Shown here: in pieces, positions 36,435-45,109 of the stretch | How the letters are laid out: each line of letters starts with the position of its first letter | Numbering within the stretch: the stretch's first letter is position 1 | From: a virus | Length of the DNA: 64,000 nt | IMG/VR virus record: IMGVR_UViG_3300030419_007306 | Location: 1-64,000 of that record | Direction: 5' to 3' (one strand) | Made by a program: the position numbers and the translations under genes | The notes under the pieces: model-generated | Told to the model about the DNA's origin: nothing | Seen by the model: only the letters and a program-made list of their open reading frames with translations | The model's database searches: none

Positions 36435-37308
36435 CGAACTTTAGCCTCCAATTATCTTTATAGGTTTTTATAGCTGCAGGTATACTTTCCATATTCTGTT
36501 GGTAATGAGATAACATTTGTATTAAATCTGCAGCTTCGTTATGGGTAACATTTCTAATAGACTTGCACTGAGGATGCTTCGACTTAACCATTGCTTCTAC
36601 GTTTATATCTAAACCTCGGCCAACAGATTTACACATAACATCAATAAAATTAATTTGATTATCACTTATTTCCGTGCTATAATCCTGCTCTTCTTTATTT
36701 GCCGTTGTAGATAATTCCTCAGCCGCTACAACCTTCCTTAATTGCAGTAACCTTCTCAGCGCTCGTCCTTCCGCTCTAGTCTCTGCCATTGCAACAGGGA
36801 ACTTACTATAAGGCATATCGGTATTTTTATGCCATGCGTCTCCTGAGCCCGTTGCGCTTCTTTCGTGCCCAGCATATACAGTTACTTTACATGTGGCGGT
36901 TGCGCGACCTTCATTTTCTTTTGTTGGTATTTGAAGTATGTCTATTTTGGTTTCAATTATTGGGCCTAAAACAAGTTCGGTAATACGTCGTAGCCCATCA
37001 ACAGTAGGATTGCCATCCATAATTTCGTCATGCTCAAACTGAGACAAAACATACTCGCTCCACTCTGGAGAAGACATTGCGGGAGAAGCGGGGCGTGTCT
37101 GTAACTGGGTAGGGTTCATATGAGTCTCTTCTTCTGTTTCGGCGGTAAAGTCTTTGGTTCCATCTTCAAAGTCTAGGTTTTCAATTTGTTGAAGGCCTCT
37201 CTCCTCTTCTAGAAGACTTTCAAGCTCTGTTTTTTTTGCTGTTTTAATTTGTTCTGTCTTGTATCCATGAACTTTTACAAGTTCCTCACGCATTTCTGCT
37301 ACTTTCAT
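36418..37308 (-). CDS. Putative ssDNA-annealing recombination protein with SAP-like N-terminus
   Basis: 296 residues. Residues 1-35 look like a SAP/HeH-type DNA-binding helix pair (MREELVKVHGYK, then TAKKTELESLLEEE). Residues 95-205 resemble the Rad52/ERF-like annealing core: GLRRITELVLGPIIETK, an ATCKVTVYAGHER strand, and PYSKFPVAMAETRAEGRALR, a helix typical of these proteins. The C-terminal helical region after residue 215 (ISDNQINFIDVMCKSVGRGL) matches the extension often seen there. It probably anneals ssDNA during phage recombination together with the RecA-like protein at 59356. The family assignment is by eye. Confidence 0.5.
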   Translation of the reverse strand: MKVAEMREELVKVHGYKTEQIKTAKKTELESLLEEERGLQQIENLDFEDGTKDFTAETEEETHMNPTQLQTRPASPAMSSPEWSEYVLSQFEHDEIMDGNPTVDGLRRITELVLGPIIETKIDILQIPTKENEGRATATCKVTVYAGHERSATGSGDAWHKNTDMPYSKFPVAMAETRAEGRALRRLLQLRKVVAAEELSTTANKEEQDYSTEISDNQINFIDVMCKSVGRGLDINVEAMVKSKHPQCKSIRNVTHNEAADLIQMLSHYQQNMESIPAAIKTYKDNWRLKFDVNDS

Positions 37309-37310
37309 TT

Positions 37311-38084
37311 TTAGTCTCCTATTTCAATATAACGATTTTCACGAGAAGGATATTTTTTCTTTATCTCATCAAGAGTTTCTGTAAGGCTAGATAAAATTTC
37401 TCTTTTATATTTTTCCGACAATCCTTTTTGCTGTTTGACCCGTATCAAAACAAACCCATTTGAAAGTAACAACCCTGTTTTTTGCTGGTCTGCTTTTTGG
37501 GTTCTTAGCAATGCCTCTTCTCCCCATACCGGTTCAAAATGAGAGGGTCCATCTACTTCTATTGCCGTAGCCATATCGGGTAAAAATAAATCAATGTGCA
37601 GTCGTTCATTTAAGAGCATGTGCTCCTTATGAAAATCGACTCTGAACCCACTGTTTGTCAAGGACTCGAACAAATATTTTTCAAGCTTAGAACCTTCTTT
37701 GCTTGCTTTTCTTATAGCTTCTCCAGATAGTTGATGGATATTTTTTTTCTGCTCCTCTGTTAGAGACTCCCAATGCTTTTTGCCTAGCTCCGACCTTCTA
37801 TCTCTTTCGTTCTCATCCATTTTTTGCCAATAGTCATGTGTGGTATTACTAATTTTTTCCTTTGTCTTTGCGCTGTGTCCCTTGCCTTTTGTTGGGTGTT
37901 TGTGTCTTCCAGATGCTAAAGCATTCTTTTGGGCCTTTGCCTTATCTCTGGGTTGTATTCCCATCGCTATAGCAGCTCTTCTAATTTTATTAGGATATGT
38001 TCCCAGCTGTTTTGCTATACTGGAAAAACTTCTCTTATTTTTTACGTACTCTTCAACAATAAATTCTTTTGATAAATTACTCAT
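37311..38084 (-). CDS. Free-standing homing-type endonuclease (HTH + NUMOD3-like + DUF559/Vsr-like fold)
   Basis: 257 residues. The N-terminal HTH (SFSSIAKQLGTYPNKIRRAA) is followed by a NUMOD3-like DNA-binding string (KGKGHSAKTKEKIS). The C-terminal nuclease has HIDLFLPDMATAIEVDGPSH, the D...E-V-D-G..H arrangement of DUF559/Vsr-like PD-(D/E)XK enzymes, then GFVLIRVKQ. Such genes are mobile and cut unoccupied sites. It sits between a glycan gene and the annealing gene with 8-base coupling to its neighbour. It probably arrived by homing. Confidence 0.65.
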   Translation of the reverse strand: MSNLSKEFIVEEYVKNKRSFSSIAKQLGTYPNKIRRAAIAMGIQPRDKAKAQKNALASGRHKHPTKGKGHSAKTKEKISNTTHDYWQKMDENERDRRSELGKKHWESLTEEQKKNIHQLSGEAIRKASKEGSKLEKYLFESLTNSGFRVDFHKEHMLLNERLHIDLFLPDMATAIEVDGPSHFEPVWGEEALLRTQKADQQKTGLLLSNGFVLIRVKQQKGLSEKYKREILSSLTETLDEIKKKYPSRENRYIEIGD

Positions 38085-38541
38085 TATTTATTATCCTAAT
38101 TAAATCTTTATGGTTGAAATCATCCATGACATGAGAAGGATATCTCCAACATTGGCCTATTATACGCTGATGTCTCTTACTTCTTGATATTAATTGTATA
38201 TCTTCGTGATTGTATATCTTTGAAAGCTCTTTATGCATAAAGCCCTCTAGCCTCATCCATTCTAAATCCCAAAGATAAAAGTATTTTTTTGTAGGTCCTA
38301 CTGTATCTATCAGAGTGGATGCTGTCTCTAGGCTTGTCGAAATTATTGGTGCATTAAAGCCCCACATTTCAACTTCCGACATGATAGAAAATAGTGGCGT
38401 AACGGGAGGAACAGATGGTTCTCTTGTAAAAACTATGATATCCACATTTACCATATTTTCTGAAATATGATTTATGCATTTGGTTATATTGAAACCCAGC
38501 TGAGAGCCGTCTATTCTGTTTACTAAAATTCCGGCTTTCAT
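38077..38541 (-). CDS. Small Rossmann-like protein of the glycan cluster
   Basis: 154 residues. It begins KAGILVNRIDGSQLGFNITK and alternates strands and helices (VDIIVFTREPSVPPVTPLFS, FNAPIISTSLETASTLI, KKYFYLWDLEWMRL). It resembles half of a GT-B glycosyltransferase, but no donor-binding motif is present. The ATGA overlap with the upstream gene shows it belongs to the same unit. It may be an accessory or non-catalytic partner; function unknown. Confidence 0.4.
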   Translation of the reverse strand: MKAGILVNRIDGSQLGFNITKCINHISENMVNVDIIVFTREPSVPPVTPLFSIMSEVEMWGFNAPIISTSLETASTLIDTVGPTKKYFYLWDLEWMRLEGFMHKELSKIYNHEDIQLISRSKRHQRIIGQCWRYPSHVMDDFNHKDLIRIINNE

Positions 38542-39383
38542 ACATACTCCTCTAATTTATTTAGGCAGCTTTTTGAATATTCTTTGTATCCTAGTAGCGA
38601 AAGCATATCGGATGCCCTATGGAAATAGGTATGTTTTTCCATTACAAATTGATAGCATTTTTCGACATGTTCTTCTCTAAAAGATTTCTTTAATACTATA
38701 GCCTTTATACAAGCTGTTAACTCCTCAAGACTGGCAGCTTTTGGCATATAATCTACGCTTAAAACAGTCTCGTTTGCAGACAGACATGGGCAGCTATTTG
38801 CCATTGCTGAAAGCAGCAGGTCGTTGTGTCCGTCCGTATCTAAATATAAGTTACAAGATGAAAATATGCTTGGTATTTCATTTGGCAATATTTTTCCTAC
38901 ATAGTTAGGGTATCTTAATTTTCTAGTATAGCTGAAAGATTTTAAAGAAAAGCTTGACAAGCTATTAATGACTGGGCTTTCATTGTCTGATATAGTAGAT
39001 ATTTCTGATTTATATTTATCCTTGGCCGGAGACGGAGCATAGTCAATCAGATTAGCGGCAGGTTGTAAGTCATATAATTTCTCTCCCGATGCCCCTGGAT
39101 AACATGTTAAGTCTGGTTCAAAATAATCTGGTACTTCAGGACCAATTGCTATTACCTTAGTGTCTTTGTATTCCTGCAGAACATTAGACAGGGAGCTATC
39201 TATAGTTTTATCCATACAGATTAATATCTCTGGTTGGCATTCATAAAATACATCGTATGTAGGTTTTTTTGCGTCCCAGATGTAAATGCCATCATTTACT
39301 GAAGAAAACGCAGAGCACACTCCCTCTAAGGTTGGAATATATCCTATAGAGGAATCTACTTTAATCAATATTTTTGTTTTCAT
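38538..39383 (-). CDS. GT-B glycosyltransferase-like protein
   Basis: 281 residues. The N-terminal half has KTKILIKVDSSIGYIPTLEG and a PEILICMDKTIDSS strand. The C-terminal half has SSCNLYLDTDGHNDLLLSAM, then ANSCPCLSANETVLSVDYMP and EELTACIKAIVLKKSFREEH. This matches the donor-side end of CgeB/GT4-like enzymes (a polar residue, about eight residues, then a small-residue turn). The classical EX7E pair is not complete, so catalysis is uncertain. The start overlaps the previous stop as TAATG. Confidence 0.5.
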   Translation of the reverse strand: MKTKILIKVDSSIGYIPTLEGVCSAFSSVNDGIYIWDAKKPTYDVFYECQPEILICMDKTIDSSLSNVLQEYKDTKVIAIGPEVPDYFEPDLTCYPGASGEKLYDLQPAANLIDYAPSPAKDKYKSEISTISDNESPVINSLSSFSLKSFSYTRKLRYPNYVGKILPNEIPSIFSSCNLYLDTDGHNDLLLSAMANSCPCLSANETVLSVDYMPKAASLEELTACIKAIVLKKSFREEHVEKCYQFVMEKHTYFHRASDMLSLLGYKEYSKSCLNKLEEYV

Positions 39384-40099
39384 TATATAATTTTTCTCGC
39401 AGCAATCAAATCTTTAGAAGAATCTATGTCGATGACCTTGGCCCCTTCGGGGGAGACAGCCTTAAAATTCCCTCCTCTGTCTATAATTTCATTAATCGCT
39501 TCAAAGCCAAAATAATGACTTTTGTTTTTATCCCAGGCTATTTTCTTTAACAAGCTAAGTTCTTTGTCTATAAAAAAAGATATTTGACCCCATTTGTTAG
39601 GCATGTCTGGCAGCATTTGTTCAACTGACCCATCGCAGATATTGCAACCCACCTCTTCTTCTCCCATGGTTTCTGACTCATCTATCATAATGCAAGATTG
39701 TTCAAATTTAAAATTTGATATAGCCTCTTCATTGAAAACTAAATCCCCATACATTATTACTATTTTATCTGTAGTTGCTGCTCTAAGAGCCATTCCTATA
39801 CTTCTAACCACATTATTTTTTTCGTAACTTTCATTTTCTACTTTTATTAAAAAATCTGGTGTGTTTTTCATCAGCTTATCTGACTCGAAGCCGGTAACCA
39901 ATACTATTTCGTAATTAGTGAAGTTATTCTGTATTATCTTAATTTGTCTTTGTATTATATTTTGGCTTGCGTCTAGTCTTATAAGAGGCTTTGGTCCATA
40001 CGACCGCATGCGATAACCCATACCAGCAGCTGGTATTATTATGCTGTACTTGTCGGTTTTTTTGCCATGTATATTAAGCGTGTTGCGGCTGCGTGACAT
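39383..40099 (-). CDS. Sugar-nucleotide (NTP) nucleotidyltransferase
   Basis: 238 residues. Residues 20-40 carry the NTP-transferase signature IIPAAGMGYRMRSYGPKPLI, and DKIVIMYGDLVF near residue 115 supplies the metal-binding Asp after the sheet. A terminal SPEGAKVIDIDSSKDLIAA matches the end of small CMP/CDP/GlmU-type enzymes. Family members activate a sugar or phospho-alcohol by joining it to a nucleotide, providing donors for the neighbouring glycosyltransferases. The sugar cannot be read from sequence. It overlaps the upstream gene by 26 bases. Confidence 0.75.
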   Translation of the reverse strand: MSRSRNTLNIHGKKTDKYSIIIPAAGMGYRMRSYGPKPLIRLDASQNIIQRQIKIIQNNFTNYEIVLVTGFESDKLMKNTPDFLIKVENESYEKNNVVRSIGMALRAATTDKIVIMYGDLVFNEEAISNFKFEQSCIMIDESETMGEEEVGCNICDGSVEQMLPDMPNKWGQISFFIDKELSLLKKIAWDKNKSHYFGFEAINEIIDRGGNFKAVSPEGAKVIDIDSSKDLIAARKII

Positions 40100-40676
40100 T
40101 TTTTAAATAATTAATATCTTCTTGTACATCAATTTGCCTTGAAACCAAATGAAATAACAATTGGGGAATATGTGAAACGATAAAACTATTTGAAATCTTA
40201 ACTAAGATGTCATGTCCATAAAGATGTTTTAAATTTTCATCTAACGACTTGTCCTGCACCGCTTCCGAATTAAAGAATACAGGAAATATTCCAATTAGCT
40301 TGGAAAATGTTTGATGGTCATGAGGGGGAAAATAAAATTCCTGACTAATCTCTCCGCTTTTTACACAAGCATCTGCATATATACCACCTATAAATTTTTC
40401 AGATAATTTATTAACTAGGACCTGCAAAGAATCTTTAGAGGCAAATGTGTCCCCAGGATTCATAAGGCCATAAATTTCATATTCCTCAGATAGATTATTG
40501 AAAAAGTGAGGAGCAGGCTGTTCTGCATTTTGAATAACTACCACATTTTTATATGATTGCTCTTCAACACTTTTTTGTGTTTTTTCTATGGCTTTTAAAT
40601 TTTTGCCCGTTAAAATAATAGCTACTCTGGGAAGCTTGGGCAAATCGTTGTTACCGGTATTATGTTCTCTAAGCAT
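40074..40676 (-). CDS. Short GT2-like glycosyltransferase or relative
   Basis: 200 residues. LPRVAIILTGKNLKAIEKTQ followed by SVEEQSYKNVVVIQNAEQPA is the GT2 N-terminal beta-alpha-beta start. Then YEIYGLMNPGDTFASKDSLQ has NPGD where active enzymes have a D-D/DxD-like metal motif. It is shorter than most GT2 enzymes and lacks an obvious catalytic-base region, so activity is doubtful. It overlaps the upstream gene by 55 bases. Confidence 0.5.
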   Translation of the reverse strand: MLREHNTGNNDLPKLPRVAIILTGKNLKAIEKTQKSVEEQSYKNVVVIQNAEQPAPHFFNNLSEEYEIYGLMNPGDTFASKDSLQVLVNKLSEKFIGGIYADACVKSGEISQEFYFPPHDHQTFSKLIGIFPVFFNSEAVQDKSLDENLKHLYGHDILVKISNSFIVSHIPQLLFHLVSRQIDVQEDINYLKNVTQPQHA

Positions 40677-41389
40677 CCGTCCTCTTCTATTTTCTTTTCT
40701 AATTTTTTGTCAGAATTTCCACTATAATATTTATGAATTAAGCTTGAGACTACCATGCCGTCTCCAGAAGAATTTGGAGAAATCATAGCAAACTGAAGCA
40801 TCAATTCATTAACGGCATAATTAATTATCTCAAAAAAATCAGATGGAACCACACAGCCAGCATAAAATATGGAGTAAAATTGTTTCGGATTTATGTCTTG
40901 AACTATGTCTATACAATCCCCGTCTTTCATCTTTGGGTGGAGTATGTTTTGTATTTTCCATTCTACGCCCAAAGAATCCATATATTCTACTAGTTTTTCT
41001 GGCGGTTGTACACAATCAGGCTTTCTAATAACAACGATTCTTTTGGGTATATGCGATTGACTAATTAAGGAATTAATGGTTTGCTTTAAGTCAGATTCTT
41101 CTTTGTCGTGAAAAACAATAGCCTGAAATTGCAGGGCCATTTCTTCTCGGACAGTCTCTTCCCATTTTTTTTCTTCTACTTTTTCTCCCCAGTCTCTATT
41201 TCTGCAGGCCAAGCAGTATCTATTATCTATTACAAAGGACTTAGCTCCTGTTTCTGTGTCCTTAGCTTCCACCACGCAGTCCAATGACCGATATTTTTCT
41301 AGCCTGTCTAATTTGCACCCAATTTGAACAAGAGGGTCTTTATCGTTCTCGTGAGTTGCAAATATACAGTTTTTACACAGGGTTCGCAT
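40622..41389 (-). CDS. GT2-like protein with N-terminal cysteine cluster
   Basis: 255 residues. Residues 1-68 hold six cysteines: CKNC at 5-8, single Cys near 25 and 38, and CLAC near 59-62, with IDNRYCLACRNRDW at the end; this is a probable metal-binding module. From residue 85 a GT2-type fold starts (MALQFQAIVFHDKEESDLKQ, LISQSHIPKRIVVIRKPDCV, then FYSIFYAGCVVPSDFF). A DxD motif is not evident. The fusion of a Cys domain to a GT2-like fold is unusual and may anchor the enzyme in a complex. It overlaps the upstream gene by 17 bases. Confidence 0.5.
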   Translation of the reverse strand: MRTLCKNCIFATHENDKDPLVQIGCKLDRLEKYRSLDCVVEAKDTETGAKSFVIDNRYCLACRNRDWGEKVEEKKWEETVREEMALQFQAIVFHDKEESDLKQTINSLISQSHIPKRIVVIRKPDCVQPPEKLVEYMDSLGVEWKIQNILHPKMKDGDCIDIVQDINPKQFYSIFYAGCVVPSDFFEIINYAVNELMLQFAMISPNSSGDGMVVSSLIHKYYSGNSDKKLEKKIEEDGCLENIIPVTTICPSFPE

Positions 41390-41801
41390 TTGGGGCTGGT
41401 CTTTCCGCTATTATTGTATACTTAAAATCGTTAACTCTTTTATGCAGAACCTTCAACCCTAGCTGCTGGAGCTTAGCGACCATATCTAGTACGCTACTAA
41501 TAGAGTATCTGCCGTCATAAATAATCGAATTGGCTTCTTCTAAACCTATGGTTTTGCTTACCATAGCCCTAGAAATTTCGTACATGTCTGAGCCGGATAT
41601 AATTATTTGTCCTTTATATCTTATTTTTTTTACTAGCTCTTTAGTAAAATCATCTCTTTGTTCAATAAAATCTAGACAGCTATCTACAAATATTTCTTCA
41701 TAGGCTCCGTCATCTAGCCCTCCTATCTCTGAAAGGTCTACGTGTTCATACCCATCCGTCTTTGTTTCAAATAGACCAGGCAAATAGATTGCAATTTTCA
41801 T
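41373..41801 (-). CDS. Methyltransferase-like fragment or relative in the glycan cluster
   Basis: 142 residues. KIAIYLPGLF, then EIFVDSCLDFIEQRDDFTKE, KKIRYKGQIIISGSDMYEIS and a final LKVLHKRVNDFKYTIIAERP resemble the second half of class I SAM-dependent methyltransferases found in O-antigen-type clusters. The glycine-rich SAM-binding loop is missing. It could be a degenerate or accessory subunit rather than an enzyme. It sits inside the glycan unit with tight spacing on both sides. Confidence 0.4.
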   Translation of the reverse strand: MKIAIYLPGLFETKTDGYEHVDLSEIGGLDDGAYEEIFVDSCLDFIEQRDDFTKELVKKIRYKGQIIISGSDMYEISRAMVSKTIGLEEANSIIYDGRYSISSVLDMVAKLQQLGLKVLHKRVNDFKYTIIAERPAPNANPV

Positions 41802-41802
41802 T

Positions 41803-42342
41803 TTACATCCTCGTGTATACTAAGCTACAGGACTCTTGAAGCACATTGTTCCAAGAGTCACAGAAGTTATCTCCGTCTTTTGGAATTACATAACCCAACT
41901 GCTCCCATTCATCTCTCGCTTCATTTGAGACAAATACATTTATGTCTCCTTCGTATTGTTTTGTCATCAACCATTCTTGTTGATTAAATTGCTTATATTC
42001 ATCTGTTGGTATTTGAGATTCCAACAATACAATGGGAATATGCCAAAAGTCTGAGATATTTTTGCAGAACTGAAAGAAGCCTCTATTAGGACACAAAACA
42101 ACATCAAAGTCTAAATGCTCTGGCATTGACTGTCCTTTTATACTGGAAAAATTATCAGGCTTCATTACGATAGTGTCGTTCCATTTTGTGTCGTTAACAG
42201 ATTCCCAGAAATAAAATTTATTTCCGGTCTCAGATAGCTTAGCCATATAAGGAAAGATATTTTCATCTAGTAACGTAATAATATTATATGGCTCATTCTC
42301 TTTTTTTGTTGCGGCCCTTATAATAGTTCTCATTGCAGTCAT
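41803..42342 (-). CDS. Half-size GT-B-like protein (acceptor-side domain)
   Basis: 179 residues. PYNIITLLDENIFPYMAKLS and HLDFDVVLCPNRGFFQFCKN followed by FWHIPIVLLESQIPTDEY, plus DINVFVSNEARDEW, match the N-terminal (acceptor-side) domain of GT4-like enzymes. That domain's usual end, a V-N-S-A-R or V-P-S-E-A string, is present, but the donor domain is absent. It may pair with a neighbouring GT4 or be a pseudo-enzyme. The start overlaps the previous stop (ATGA). Confidence 0.45.
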   Translation of the reverse strand: MTAMRTIIRAATKKENEPYNIITLLDENIFPYMAKLSETGNKFYFWESVNDTKWNDTIVMKPDNFSSIKGQSMPEHLDFDVVLCPNRGFFQFCKNISDFWHIPIVLLESQIPTDEYKQFNQQEWLMTKQYEGDINVFVSNEARDEWEQLGYVIPKDGDNFCDSWNNVLQESCSLVYTRM

Positions 42343-43448
42343 GAAAGAACCTCGCTAATTTTTTCTGCTATTTTTTTGTACGAATATTGTTTTGAACTTT
42401 TTATGCCTTTTTCAGACTTGTTAGAGTAAACCTCTTTGTTCTCATACGCCTCTCTCATGCTTCGTCTTAATTCCATAACATCTATTTGCCTCCAAGTTTC
42501 TCTTGCTGTATATATATCGCTTAGAGGAGCCTCTTTTGTAGTCGTAGGTTGCTCGTAGCTTTTTACAGCCCATCCGTTTTCCTCTGCGAAGTCTGCGGCC
42601 CCAATGTCTTTTGTGGCTATAACAGGATTTCCCATAGCCATTGCGTCAAAAGCTGGGATACACCAAGATTCTCCCTGTGATGGCATCACAAAACAATCAC
42701 ATGCAGCGTGCAAGGACATTAATTGTTCTTCGGGTAAATAGCTTGTTATCAAGACATCTGATTTATAGTCTGCCATATCCGGATACATTCTCAGACGTGA
42801 CTTTACATTTGATATTTTCTGAGACACCTCATTAGAAAGCTGGGCTGGGTTAGCTCCTGTTTTGTTTGTTTTTATAACTAATTTAGTATTTTCATTAAAT
42901 TCAAATTCAGAATGAAATGCAGTTATCAAAGAAACTAAATTTTTTCTTTGTATATATTCTCCAATAAAGTAAAATACAAAATCCTCTTCTTCTACAGTAG
43001 GTAGCTTGAAGGGCCTGTATTCTTTTTCAAATTTTGTTATATCAGAGGGTATCGGAATTACTTTTATTTTTTCTTCTTTTACTCCACTAACAATAAGACT
43101 ATTTTTATTAGCTTCGCTAGGAACCCATATCTCATCCATAAGATTAGCTCTACTTGGCCACGACGTATATTGTAGGTGGCTGGTTTCTAGGTGGCACAAA
43201 AGAACATTCTTGTAATTTCCATTATAATCGGCAAAGTGTGGGAGACAGTTTTGAACAATGACATCGTAATCTTTCAAATCATTAAATTCATATTCCAATA
43301 AATCTTCGTCAAGCTCACAATAGGAGCTGCCTAAATAAATTGGTCTTATTGCTAAGTCTCCAACGTTGGCAAGAGCTTTTATATAATGCTTTGCCGCCTC
43401 TCCCCATCCATCTGCTTGTCTGTATGGGCCTACAAATAATATGTTCAC
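42339..43448 (-). CDS. GT4-family glycosyltransferase
   Basis: 369 residues. MNILFVGPYRQADGWGEAAK is the GT-B N-terminal glycine loop. DEIWVPSEANKNSLIVSGV and VIPIPSDITKF lead to the donor domain, with DFVFYFIGEYIQRKNLVSLI and the EX7E-type motif GESWCIPAFDAMAMGNPVIA. These features place it in retaining family GT4, which transfers sugars from NDP-sugar donors. It is a full-length member and probably active. It is coupled by ATGA to the larger GT4 gene upstream. Confidence 0.8.
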   Translation of the reverse strand: MNILFVGPYRQADGWGEAAKHYIKALANVGDLAIRPIYLGSSYCELDEDLLEYEFNDLKDYDVIVQNCLPHFADYNGNYKNVLLCHLETSHLQYTSWPSRANLMDEIWVPSEANKNSLIVSGVKEEKIKVIPIPSDITKFEKEYRPFKLPTVEEEDFVFYFIGEYIQRKNLVSLITAFHSEFEFNENTKLVIKTNKTGANPAQLSNEVSQKISNVKSRLRMYPDMADYKSDVLITSYLPEEQLMSLHAACDCFVMPSQGESWCIPAFDAMAMGNPVIATKDIGAADFAEENGWAVKSYEQPTTTKEAPLSDIYTARETWRQIDVMELRRSMREAYENKEVYSNKSEKGIKSSKQYSYKKIAEKISEVLS

Positions 43449-45109
43449 ATTGATTTCCTTGCGTGCGCGTATTGAATAAAGTCTGGTATCTCATGGGTTG
43501 TTAGTCCACACCTAGCCTTTTCACATTCATTTATATTGTTGGCTAATATTTTCATCGTTTTTAGAACATCTTCTCTGCCAAAAGGAATCCATGTTTTTCC
43601 AGTAAATCTTGCTCCGTAGTTTAAGTCCCTTATCATTTCACTTTTTTGATGGGTTCTCATTCTTCCATGAAGTATTTGTTTCAAGGCAATTTCTACAAAA
43701 TCCTTGTGGCTTATAATATTTTCAGGAACTTCTGCTGCCTCGTTCACAAGCCTAGGAGACGAACCCCATTGCCCCTGCAATTTTTTCAGCTCTATAGAAT
43801 CAAAATAATTTTCCCATGCCTTAGCAGTATGGTCCCAAGTGTAGTTATTAACTGCCGCTTCTCTGGCTTTAAACCCTTTCCTTTGTCTTATTGGCTCAGG
43901 AGAAGAAAAGAAGGCCAGCAAGGTTTGAGCTAAGTCATCGTTGTCTGGCATTGCTCTATATGCGCCAGTTTCTAGTTCTCTGAATAATCTTTTGACTTTG
44001 ATTGGTTGTCCGTTTAAGTTTCTAACAACGTCTTCCATTGCGCTGTAGTCTACAGACATTATTGGAACGCCACAGGCTGCAGCTTCAACCTGAGGCATAC
44101 CAAATCCCTCACAAATACTATATTGAACATACACATCAAATAGACACATTATATTTCTAAGCTGTTGGTCTGAAATTCCCTGCACTACGCTCGGAAACAC
44201 GGCTGTATGCTGTTTCGTAAAGGGCGACATCATGCTTGCGCCTTGAAAAAAAGACGGGAAGCATTGCCCTGTTTGCTTGCACAAGTATGTGAAAATAACC
44301 TTATTGCCTAGGCCAAACTCTTTGAGTAAAACTGGGATATCCCAGCCTACGTCCGGATAGCTAGTATGTAAATATAAAAATGTTTTTTTTGCCAGCTCCG
44401 TTTTTCCTTGCTGTTCGCATTGGTCTAGAAACTTTCTGAAAGCTTGGAATAAGTCTGGAAAAAGCTTTCTTTTTTGGTTTCTCATTACGGTGCCTATAAT
44501 TTTAATATCACCTAACAACCCAGACTGTTCTTTATGAGTGGATTTATTTGCCACTGGCTTAAAAACTTCTATGTCTACACCCGGAGAAGCTATACCTACT
44601 GGATTTATAGCGCCCCCGCTTTCTTTCGCTAGAACTTTTGCGCTCCAATCAGTGTATGTGAAAACTCCATCTGCACCAGAAAATACATCAATCCAGTCTG
44701 GTTGTTGAGGAGCAGAATCTACTGTTGGCATAATTGCCCAGTGATAATAATCCCTGAGAGGAGACCAAGACTGATAGCCCAACATCCAAAAATCTCTGAT
44801 GTCGAAAACTATATCTGGCTTAAAATCCAGCAAAACCCTTTCAAATCTCCATCCTCCGAATTGATTGGTTGCGTTGCTATTGTATTCTTGCAACCTAGGG
44901 TCTTTATCGTTTGGCGCATTCGCGTAGTAAGTCCAAGGAATTCCTCTGTCTCTTGGGTCGTTCACTCTTCCGTAAGTAGCAAATTCGGCTAATTCATACT
45001 TGCCGGTATTATGTAGCCTAGACATTACTTCCTTACCGTACTTACCATAACCACTAAATAAGAACGAGGCTTCATTGCAGAGAAGTATTTTATGTTTCTT
45101 GGTTGGCAT
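43445..45109 (-). CDS. Large GT4-family glycosyltransferase
   Basis: 554 residues. HKILLCNEASFLFSGYGKYG opens the GT-B fold, GVDIEVFKPVA is the typical interdomain string, and CEGFGMPQVEAAACGVPIMS is the EX7E donor-site motif. A C-terminal helical extension of about 110 residues (after 440) is additional to the core. It overlaps the sigma-factor gene by 20 bases and leads the glycan block, so it is transcribed from the promoter at 46076. Sugar and acceptor are unknown; virion protein, host lipopolysaccharide or modified DNA are all possible. Confidence 0.8.
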   Translation of the reverse strand: MPTKKHKILLCNEASFLFSGYGKYGKEVMSRLHNTGKYELAEFATYGRVNDPRDRGIPWTYYANAPNDKDPRLQEYNSNATNQFGGWRFERVLLDFKPDIVFDIRDFWMLGYQSWSPLRDYYHWAIMPTVDSAPQQPDWIDVFSGADGVFTYTDWSAKVLAKESGGAINPVGIASPGVDIEVFKPVANKSTHKEQSGLLGDIKIIGTVMRNQKRKLFPDLFQAFRKFLDQCEQQGKTELAKKTFLYLHTSYPDVGWDIPVLLKEFGLGNKVIFTYLCKQTGQCFPSFFQGASMMSPFTKQHTAVFPSVVQGISDQQLRNIMCLFDVYVQYSICEGFGMPQVEAAACGVPIMSVDYSAMEDVVRNLNGQPIKVKRLFRELETGAYRAMPDNDDLAQTLLAFFSSPEPIRQRKGFKAREAAVNNYTWDHTAKAWENYFDSIELKKLQGQWGSSPRLVNEAAEVPENIISHKDFVEIALKQILHGRMRTHQKSEMIRDLNYGARFTGKTWIPFGREDVLKTMKILANNINECEKARCGLTTHEIPDFIQYAHARKSM

